DNA of 64,000 nt from Tilletiaria anomala UBC 951 (lineage: Eukaryota; Basidiomycota; Exobasidiomycetes; Georgefischeriales; Tilletiariaceae), in the NCBI RefSeq assembly GCF_000711695.1, contig NW_013546966.1, positions 1 through 64,000 on the forward strand. The letters run 5' to 3'. Under the pieces are notes generated by a model. That model was not told the DNA's origin. It made no database searches and saw nothing but the letters and a program-made list of their open reading frames with translations. Below are positions 56,218-64,000 of this stretch, one piece after another. A program made the position numbers and the translations under genes. The first letter of the stretch is position 1. The number at the start of each line of letters is the position of its first letter.

Positions 56218-57378
56218 ATGTCCGCCGCTGCGCTCCGCGCCACTTTCATCTCTCGCTCGGTCGCGACAAAGGTGCGCTCGATTAAAACGCGCGAGGGAGA
56301 CGGTGCGCTTGTGCGCCGCTCGATCGGGACGCCCGCGCTGCGCAACCTGTCGCCTTTCCTAATGCTCGACCACTTCGACATTGCCCAAGGGGCCGGCTTC
56401 CCCGACCACCCGCACCGTGGCCAGACGACCGTGACACTAATGATGTCCGGGTACGTGCAACACGAGGACTTCAAGGGCCACGCGGGACTCATCGGTCCAG
56501 GCGACATGCAGTGGATGACGGCGGGCAAGGGGATCATGCACGCCGAAATGCCCCTGCACCAGGATCCTAAGACGGGTGAGGCGCTCCCGGCGCCAATCGG
56601 CCTCCAGCTCTGGATAGATCTGCCCGCGTCGTCCAAATTCACTGAGCCAACGTACCAAGAGCTCAAAGCGACGCAGATACCAACCGCCAAGCCCCGCAGC
56701 GCTGAGATCGTCGACCCGGAAGAGGAAGGTAGCGGATGGGAGGTCAAGGTGATCGCTGGCAAGTCACGTGAGTGCTGCTCTTCCCCCTCCCTTTCTTTTT
56801 TCACCTAAGTGTACTCTTTCACATTCTGAGCGTGACCTTTTTTATCTTTTCTTTGGGATGCAGACGGCGTCGAGTCACCCGTCCGATCACCGGCCAACGG
56901 TGAGTGCTGGTACTTTGACGTCAAGCTCGCACCCGGTGGCAAGATCTTCCAGCCGCTGCCGACTGGCTGGAACGCGTTCCTGTACACGCTTCCAGGTGGC
57001 AATATCACCATCGGCAGCAACGCTGCTGCCAGCAGTGGCGAGGAGTACCAGCCGTATCACACGCTCGTGCTGTCCAACAAGGCTGCGATCGCGTCCGCGT
57101 CGGAAGCGACGGCGATGGACCGCTCGCGGCAGGAGAACGGCGTCTGGATCGCACACGCCAGCACCACGGCTGCAGAAGCGGAAGAGGCGCGCTTCGTGCT
57201 CATCGCGGGGCAGCCTCTCGACCAGGAGGTATGGCAGTACGGGCCATTTGTGCTTGCAACGCGCAAGGACGTGCAGCAGACACTCCTCGACTTCCAGTTC
57301 AAGAGGAACGGGTTCGAGAACGCCAATGGTTGGGAGAGCAAAATTTCCAAACGCGCCAGGAGCAACTCTTTCAGCTAA
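56218..57378 (+). CDS. Pirin-family protein
   Basis: Pirins are bicupin iron proteins; some act as quercetinases, others as transcription cofactors. Two exons (56218-56767, 56864-57378) give 354 residues. The N-terminal cupin carries PFLMLDHFDIAQGAGF and FPDHPHRGQTTVTLMMSG (metal His pair), then YVQHEDFKGHAGLIGPGDMQ (His and Glu side) and WMTAGKGIMHAEMP (last His). The C-terminal cupin follows the intron: GKIFQPLPTGWNAFLYTLPG and EARFVLIAGQPLDQEVWQYG, then FVLATRKDVQQTLLDFQ. Length and motifs match fungal pirins. ATG 56218 gives a basic leader (MSAAALRATFISRSVATKV) that could direct it to mitochondria. The same frame is open back to ATG 55972, which would add 82 residues with a hydrophobic helix (PSLGFLFLTAITIASSLFLY); I take this as 5' leader, with doubt. 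Confidence 0.92.
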
Positions 57379-57553
57379 GCTAGCTCCCTCATTGTTCCTT
57401 GCTCAACTCCAGCTTGCCTCCCACATATTGCACTTTACACAAGCCCACAGAACCGCGGCCCCAATTTGATTACGCTTGAAGCTCATTGCCGGATGGAGTA
57501 GGCATTCCAGAATCCAGCCGCAATGACCAGCTCAACGCCCCGTGAGACAACCC

Positions 57554-58869
57554 TCATGCCTCTCCGAGCTGTTGCTTGGTCGGTCGACTTGGGTACGCAC
57601 CATCCGCACCAGTAGACCACTGCAGAGCGTCACGGCCCCAACTCGGCAGGGTCTTGGCGATCGGCGCGAGGTGGTTGATGAACGGGTGACAGATATACCT
57701 GCTCTCCCTCTTCCCGAGCGCGTCGTTGACGACCTTCTGCGCAATGCTCTCAGGCGTCACGAGCGGGCCGAGGAAACGGCCCAGGCTATGCGTGAAGATA
57801 AAGTCATTGAAGAGCGTCGTGCGCGTGTGCCCGATGATCGCGACGGAAGTGCGGACGTGCGGGACGCGGTACATCTTGTCGAGCTCGTAGCGGAGACTCT
57901 CGTACATGCCCAAAAGACCGTGCTTGGTGGCTACGTAGTCCGATTGGTGGCAAATACCGACCAAGCCCATAGTCGAGCTGATCGAGCAAAAGTGGCCGGC
58001 CTTGCGCTTAATCATGGCCGGCAAAAAGACCATTGCAGTGAGGAAGTGGCTCTTAAGGTTGATATCGAGCATACGCTGGACTTTCTGCTCGTTCAAGTCC
58101 AAGATGAGCGAGTGATTGTTAATGCCGGCAATGTTCAGTACCATCGTCGGCGAGCCGGCAGCGACGTTCTTTTCGTCGAGACCGCTTGCAGATGCAGAAG
58201 GGACATTTGCAAAGTCTGCCTTGATGCACTCTGCTACGGACTGCAGGTCTGACAGCGAGGATATGTCGCACTTATATGTCTTGACATTTGCTGTGTGTAC
58301 ATAGAGTCACGGGTTAGAGGCAGTCTTTCAATGTAACAATGGCAATTATTCTTACAGTACGAAGACCCAAAGTCGAGAATATCGACGGCGGCTACATTGC
58401 AGCCTTTCTGTTGGAGTTCGACCGCATTTCGTCGATTAAGTTGATCCTGAGCAAGGCAGATGGACTACCTCTTAGAACTCACCTGATCCAAAAGTTCGAC
58501 GGTGGCTTTGCCGATCCCCTGCGCACCACCAGTGACGAATGCCAATTCCTGGCCCCACTCCTTCTTGCCCCTGATCCTTTGCGGAGCCCCTAGCAGCCCA
58601 TTTCTCCAGCGCACATTCAACCAGGCGCCGAAGTAGACCCCCAGGATTGCGTATGCAAATTTCAAGCGTGCATCAACGATGGACCAGGGGTTGATGTTAT
58701 GGTAGAGGAACTGGAGCAGCTGCACAGGTGAGTGGGCTGCTTGTAAAAGACGACCGTCGATGTAGAGCGGCTCGATGTTGCGGTAAATCACGTACAGTAG
58801 GCAGGCCCATTTGTTGAAGATGGGCAGTGAGACGATCCCATCGAGTGAGAAAAGGGAGAAGGACTGCAT
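57554..58869 (-). CDS. Membrane-anchored short-chain dehydrogenase/reductase
   Basis: Three exons (58869-58483, 58407-58356, 58290-57554) give 391 residues with phase kept. The first 110 residues are a membrane-associating leader with hydrophobic segments (WACLLYVIYRNIEPLYID and FAYAILGVYFGAWLNVRW). The SDR domain begins ELAFVTGGAQGIGKATVELL, joined by the first intron to DQKGCNVAAVDILDFG, then CDISSLSDLQ, LNIAGINN (the NNAG site with Ile in second place), CSISSTMGLVG (Ser) and SDYVATKHGLLGMYESL (Tyr-x-x-x-Lys). This is the layout of ER-bound retinol dehydrogenase-like (RDH10/DHRS) enzymes, which act on lipids, sterols or retinoids; the substrate is unknown. Start chosen at ATG 58869; no upstream ATG in frame was found nearby. 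It is convergent with pirin, 176 bp between stops. Confidence 0.9.
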
Positions 58870-61800
58870 ATTTAGCTGTATCTCCAGCTGGTGTAGACGA
58901 GCGAAAGGATCTTTCGATATCTTGCGTCTCAGGTTTGGTTCAGAGAACAAGGCAAACGATAATGCGAAGGAGTGAGAAAATCAACGTTCGACGAGGGGAT
59001 GAGCCTACCCTCCCAATCTCCAGGCCAGAAAAATTTCGAAGTCTTAAACGTCGACAACGATGACAAGAACAAGGAGCTGGGGTTGCTGGAGATATCATGC
59101 TGTTGGTAGCGACGGACGAAATGCAACAAAAGCTCATAAAGTGACCTCCAGTGCCATTTCACTGTGCCCCACTCGGTGCAACACATAAGATATCAATCCC
59201 ACAATCAAATCTCGGATGCCGCGGAAAGAGCTAACGACGCAGCCCTAATTGCATAAACAGTCTTTCAGTTCAAGAGTCGGCATTCGCGGAAGCGCTCTGC
59301 TCGCACAACTCCACTTTCTTGGTTCTTCCACTTAGAGTCCAGATGGACGCTTCGAGGTGCGTTTGCCCTGGAGATTAAACATTGGGTTTCAGATGCTCAT
59401 CAGGGTCTGCGACCTTGTCTAATCATCGTGAATATCAGCCAAGGACTGGCACAGGATTGCAGGCTTCAGGCTTCACGGCTGCTTTCAGGAACGGGTGGCA
59501 GCAGCTGCGGCATACTCATCACAGCTGCTGGCGCCGGGTAGCGGCTAGCCAGGAAGACGGGTCTCCCTGAGTCGGCCTTAGTATTGTTTCACTGGAAGGA
59601 CTGCAGCAATACGGCTATATATCCCGTGTAGGTCAGAAAGCCTGGTGAGTACAATACACAGCCGTAGTGCACAGGATCTTCTCTCACCTTGTGATCTCAG
59701 AAGCTCAGAAAGCGAATCGCAGGATCAGGATCTCAGAGCTCAGAGCTCCACATCTCAGGCACTCTTGTGGGATACCAAATTCTACCGTAGTCTACATATG
59801 ATTCGCCTATATGTACAGACTGAGGAACACCTCTACTCGTATCTAGCCGACGAAAGTGAACGTGCAGCAAATGCACGTCAGCGGCGGGATGTACGCTGAC
59901 ACGCTTCTGTAATGGCATTTTCTGCTCTTCATCACAATTTACTCGCGTCCAATGTGGTGTCCTGCAATCTCGCCTGCTGGGATCGAGCCCTGTCCGATCT
60001 AAAATACGTCTATCATTTCTGGGGTTGAGGTCAGTGGAGACACAAGTCGACACGGACCACATTACCTTGCGTGAATTCCGAGGAACTTTCAATAAGTTTC
60101 TCTCATCCTACAGGGTATGAAGCACAAATTAGGAGTATTGGTTGGATTCAAACTTGTCAAATTGCTGCCCTTCTGCTGTGTCACTGATATACGACTGCGA
60201 TAGACGGTCTTTCTATGAGTGCGTTTGCGAAACTGATGCAGGTGGAACGATACCAGGTCAAAAATATGCGGTGATTCCACTCGGAACCAGGGATGCCTAC
60301 CTGGTCCGGTGTTCTACGTGCACCTGGAAGTAGGTTTGCAAACCAGAAGGTGATTTTAGGGTGGTGTTCCTGAGGTGGTATCCCGTTTGATGCCATCAAC
60401 AGAAGGTTTGGTTGGTCGGCTTCAGAGCAGTGTCCACCCACCACTCCCCTTGATACTGTTTGACCCAAAAGCGCACCATCATTGGCGAGCTCGACACCTC
60501 GACCATCCATGCATAGGCTTAATTCCTGGCAACTTCACAAAATTTGCATCCTTACTCCCGCCACGTCGTGATGGTGGCTGGATTGAAAGTCACCTGTAGG
60601 ACTGATTCAGGAGCCACGTCTCTTTAATACGGACAGAAACGGGAGTTGATCCGGCGGGTCAGTTTCATTCATGCACTCCGTATCCATAGAACCCACAGAG
60701 CATCAAATGCCCTTACTTCAGATGCACCAGCAACGCTGACGACAGCTTGGCGGGCTCCTTCAGCGCAAAAGATGTATACGTGAAAGTACTGTGTTATGGG
60801 GAACTTGTTGCAATATGTGTTGGAATAATATGATTACCGCATCGTCCGCAGAATACGTAGTAAAGTAAGTGCATGGAAAGGCATCCAACTGCTCTGGGTG
60901 CATAAATATTCTCCATGGCCAGCGTAAAGGAAAGACCGGAGGAGCAGATCAGCACCCATTGGCGTTACAGGTGGTCTCGCTGCACCAGGGGGTCGGTGCG
61001 ACGCCTGCAACGCGGTCGAGGATGGCGGCAGCCCTTGAATAGCCTCTGCTGTCACGATTCCATGCTGTTCGGATTGCTGTGCCGCACTAGCGGCAGCTTC
61101 TGCGTTGACCTGAAATGGTTTCCCCACGATTTCTGCTGCTTGTGGGACCTTCTGCGCGTGGTTCACTCTGACCTCGCGGCCACCTTCTCCAAGGTTCGAG
61201 TTGGGCATGTAACATCGGTGCCATCCCTAAAATGCAAGCCTCTGTGGTTGCATGCGATGAAATTGTCACGGACACCTGTTTTGGCCAGCACGTGCAAACT
61301 CTCAGCATGTAACATGTGGGCTGAGATGCACCATGGGTTGCCTCTGACCTCATGGTACTTTGCCTTGTCTGCTCCTGCACAACCTCATGGAGTACGGACA
61401 TGTCCTCAATGGAAGTTGATGTCACCTTCATTTCGTCAGCGACGACTTCAATCGCATTGCCGGACGCAGCGTATGTCCTGCCAGTGACTGTGCACGTTTG
61501 CAGCGTTTTGCGACGCTGTCAGTGGCGAGGGAACGCGTGCACAAGATGCGTCAGTGCTACCGCAAGCAAAACAAGCTTGCGAAGGGACTAGGCTACAAGC
61601 CGTTCATCTGGAGCAGAGACGGCGGGCGCCATAGACATCACGGTGATCTCCATCGGAACACCTTGGCAGCACCTGGACCTGAGAAGGAATATTTTGTGCT
61701 TGTCTTCGCCAAGAAAAGGTGATAATCGGTGAGATAATATGATATTAGTCGAAAGAACGCTACTGGAAAAAAATACTGTTTCTACTAGTTGAAGTTGGGC

Positions 61801-62347
61801 AATCCAGGTAGCGGACTTGAAACCCTCAGAGCCTTACTGGCCGGGCCTATAGTCCGTCGCCAGATCGGTGCGAGCTGCACACCAACTATAGCCCTTCGCC
61901 AGACCGACGAGAGCTGCGCGTTGTCGCTCTGAAGACACGGTCCGGCGACCGAAACCATAGGGAAAGCAACCAAAGTTGCGAGCAGCCAGACGGAGATTCC
62001 GGATCGTCCGCAATCAGTGGCTTGCTATGTCATCATTCCGCTCCAACATGCAGTGAGAGCGAGGCGCAGCTCAACCGGTGGCGCCAACGTGCGACAGGCG
62101 AAAGGACGACGTTCGTCGTGTATCAGCGCTCAGCTTTGCGCGTCAAAATGGAGAACCACGAACACGGCCGGTAAGAGAGCCTTCAAGGCGCTGCGTTCCC
62201 ACTTTGGAGCTCCCCAGACCGAAGCTTTGAAGCTGCTATTCTTGGCTGCAGTACATGCAGCATCGCCGTTGCGCCGAGTGGCTATTCACGGAGCCGGCGA
62301 GGGTGCCGCTCTGATCTGCAGCGTCGACTGCAGCTGTAAGCACGTCC
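58870..62347. other. Gene-poor stretch, no supported gene
   Basis: About 3.5 kb with scattered short open frames. A minus-strand frame at 60834-61208 (124 codons, Ala/Ser-rich) and a plus-strand frame at 61498-61722 (basic, ending FVLVFAKKR) are the longest that could be real, but neither shows a known motif or supporting splice structure. A CTCAGAG-rich low-complexity patch lies near 59700-59760. A 39-bp tandem duplication lies at 61847-61924. Confidence 0.55.
61847..61924. repeat. 39-bp imperfect tandem duplication
   Basis: Two adjacent 39-bp units both begin CTATAG, continue with a TCGCCAGA core and end in GAGCTGC plus a variable tail. About three quarters of positions agree. The divergence suggests an old duplication. 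It lies outside any supported gene, about 420 bp upstream of the transcription factor start. Confidence 0.8.
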
Positions 62348-64000
62348 ATGCCTGCATCTTCATCATCAGACAAGCCAGGGCATGTACCGGCCCTCTCGCG
62401 CCGCATCACAGCATGCGACGCCTGCAGGTCGCGCAAAGTCAAGTGCCTCTACCCACCTGGCAGCGACGGCCCACCGTGCATCCGGTGTCTCAGCTCCGGC
62501 TCCAAGGAGCTCCTGGACAAGTGCAAAGTGCAGAAGAACTTGCAAGACATTCTGGACGGGGACAAAATCTGGAAGGATGAGGTAGATGATGCGCTTGCAA
62601 CGCTCAGGGAAGAAGTGCAGCGACTAAAACGACAACTAGGGGAGCGATCAAGTTCGCCGGAAGACAGGCGAGATGAGGCTGCTTCGCGGGCTGATTGGCC
62701 ACTCGGCAAGCGACGGCGCCTACATCGCGAGCACACCGACATCCCTGCAAAAGATGTAGCAAATGATGATTCCTCTGGAGAAGGCCCCGCGGATTCGAGG
62801 TTGCATGTCGCAGCTGCCGCCCCGGGCGTGTTGCTGCGTCAAGTTACAAGCGCCGGTGCGCTACAGCGTCCAGCTGCATCCGTGTCTTTGGGGCGGCGCA
62901 CTCAACCTAACGCAATCGGCAACGCCACTAGTGCTATTTCAGAATGGCTTCTCGATCAGGAACAGACTGATGGCCTGCTAAAACAATACATCGACACGTT
63001 GGACGGTTATGCGTACGATGTCATTGGCGGTCCCGCAAGCATGTGGAGTGCCGATCTCGTCCTATCACGTCTGAGAGTGGAAGGTCAGATGCAGCTCACG
63101 GCCGTGTGCGCGATCACAGCGATGCACTCCTCACCGTCCAGACCTGCCGCTCCGACAAGCGTACTCTGCGACCAGCTGTACCTGGAGTGCATCCGCCTCT
63201 CCGCGCTGCAGGCCTTCTCGCGCAACAGTTCGCTCGACGACATCAAGGCGCTTGTCCTTGGCTCGTACCATTTCCGCGAGCTGTCCTGGATCCTGACGTC
63301 TGTCGCTGTGCGGATTGCGACAGAGCGCGGGCTGCAGGAGAGCTACAAGCGGTGCTTGAAGGCTGCCCATGGAGGGGACACCGCCGGAGGGGCTGATGCA
63401 GAACGAGCGGCGACGCACGAAGACCCAGGCACGAGCCTGCACCCGCGCACCGAATGGCTGGGCGAGAGCAGCGGCGGCGGCGGCGCGCGTGACGCTGACA
63501 TCGGAGCGAAGAACAATGACCGCGATGTACAGCAAAAGCAGCAGCGTAAAGCGTACGAGGAAGCCAGACTTTACTACCAGATCTACGTCGCGGACCACAT
63601 GGCGTCCATTCCGCACGGGCGTCCACCGCTTACACGACAGCATGCTGCTATCAGAAGGGCAAGAGACTGGCTGGACCTGTCGCTATTGACTGGGCCTGAT
63701 GACGGTGAGCAGCGCAGCGGGCGGTCACCCATGAAGCATGGAAGTGTGAGTTGCATCAATGACAAACGTTCCCGCTTCTCTCTCTCCCTTTCGGCGCCAG
63801 TGTTCCTCATTTCGCAAGTCGAGCTGCACGAGATCGCACATGATGTGCTGGACGAATTCGGCGTCGATGTGCACGAGAGGCTCAACCCCTCACAGCTGAC
63901 GTTCGCCGCGAAGTTCAACGACCTCCTCGACCAATGGCATGAGGAGTGGCAGGCGACATTCGAGGCGCGCAGATCGTACTCGCGCCATCGCCATTCTTCG
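62348..64000 (+). CDS. Zn2Cys6 transcription factor, 3' end outside the window
   Basis: The product starts MPASSSSDKPGHVPALSRRI and then ACDACRSRKVKCLYPP, followed by CIRCLSSGSKELLDKC: a fungal Zn2Cys6 binuclear cluster with spacing C-x2-C-x6-C-x10-C-x2-C-x11-C. The last gap is longer than the usual 6-9. A coiled-coil linker follows (LATLREEVQRLKRQL, dimerisation type), then basic residues (GKRRRLHREH) and a fungal-specific TF middle domain (LLKQYIDTLDGYAYDVIGG, ALVLGSYHFRELSWILTSVAV, RIATERGLQESYKRCLK, EARLYYQIYVADHMASIPHGRPP). An intron at 63705-63800 joins TGPDD to VFLISQVELHEIAHDVLDEF. The second exon is open to the end of the window. Target genes cannot be read; nothing nearby suggests a cluster it controls. 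Start chosen as the ATG 24 codons before the first Cys. Confidence 0.88.
   Translation, partial: MPASSSSDKPGHVPALSRRITACDACRSRKVKCLYPPGSDGPPCIRCLSSGSKELLDKCKVQKNLQDILDGDKIWKDEVDDALATLREEVQRLKRQLGERSSSPEDRRDEAASRADWPLGKRRRLHREHTDIPAKDVANDDSSGEGPADSRLHVAAAAPGVLLRQVTSAGALQRPAASVSLGRRTQPNAIGNATSAISEWLLDQEQTDGLLKQYIDTLDGYAYDVIGGPASMWSADLVLSRLRVEGQMQLTAVCAITAMHSSPSRPAAPTSVLCDQLYLECIRLSALQAFSRNSSLDDIKALVLGSYHFRELSWILTSVAVRIATERGLQESYKRCLKAAHGGDTAGGADAERAATHEDPGTSLHPRTEWLGESSGGGGARDADIGAKNNDRDVQQKQQRKAYEEARLYYQIYVADHMASIPHGRPPLTRQHAAIRRARDWLDLSLLTGPDDGEQRSGRSPMKHGSVSCINDKRSRFSLSLSAPVFLISQVELHEIAHDVLDEFGVDVHERLNPSQLTFAAKFNDLLDQWHEEWQATFEARRSYSRHRHSS

Noticed and set aside
58447-58482. A 36-bp intron in the membrane-anchored SDR.
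   Set aside because: Using the next acceptor (intron 58408-58482) gives the exact SDR spacing after the cofactor loop and a normal intron length.
59980-60010. GGGATCGAGCCC resembles a tRNA B box.
   Set aside because: No matching A box at the right distance and no cloverleaf can be folded around it.
60834-61208. A 124-codon minus-strand frame in the 59-62 kb gap.
   Set aside because: Ala/Ser-rich, no family resemblance and no supporting exon; too weak to list as a gene.

Overview
The window reads as nuclear DNA of a GC-rich, intron-containing fungus. Genes carry short introns (about 58-145 bp, GT..AG), intergenic gaps are often below 1 kb, and the products are typical fungal ones: trifunctional HIS4, Elf1, mRNA guanylyltransferase, Rad2/XPG, Tma46, carnitine acetyltransferase, GPN1, a Yra1-like protein, Ipi1 and a Zn2Cys6 regulator. 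Short conserved exons joined to long, poorly conserved Ser/Ala/acidic segments suggest a basidiomycete, probably Ustilaginomycotina. That placement is inference from style, not from a marker gene.

Layout. (1) 1-10.4 kb: three plus-strand genes in a row are broken by in-frame stops and frame changes although several of their splice sites survive: an IBTK-like RCC1/BTB gene cut by the window start, VPS54, and a gene I cannot name. (2) 10.4-14.1 kb: a gene-poor stretch. (3) 14.1-17.8 kb, minus strand: a small cupin protein and IPI1 of the Rix1 ribosome-assembly complex. (4) 18.5-19.4 kb: a decayed AYR1-like short-chain reductase. (5) 20.2-31.6 kb: HIS4, then ELF1 and the capping enzyme as a divergent pair, then RAD2. 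(6) 32.8-38.1 kb: a HAD hydrolase, a PAF-acetylhydrolase-like esterase (minus) and TMA46. (7) 38.3-48.3 kb: a divergent pair CAT2/GPN1, then a divergent pair YRA1-like/unknown coiled-coil protein. (8) 50.7-58.9 kb: a DOPA-dioxygenase family protein, a very long Oca6/Siw14-type protein lacking the phosphatase signature, pirin and a membrane-anchored SDR. (9) 59-62.3 kb: no supported gene. (10) 62.3 kb to the end: a Zn2Cys6 transcription factor running off the window.

Most intact genes are unlinked housekeeping genes; I see no biosynthetic cluster, CRISPR array, rRNA, convincing tRNA or recognisable transposon. The shared theme that does stand out is RNA polymerase II and mRNA work: ELF1, the capping enzyme, GPN1 and the YRA1-like exporter lie within 21 kb, in divergent arrangements. 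The features most worth a second look are the contiguous block of decayed host genes at the left end, a carnitine acetyltransferase built for two destinations, the signature-less Oca6-like protein with its His-rich and acidic tails, and the 970-residue unknown coiled-coil protein. Exon boundaries were placed by eye and checked by codon arithmetic.
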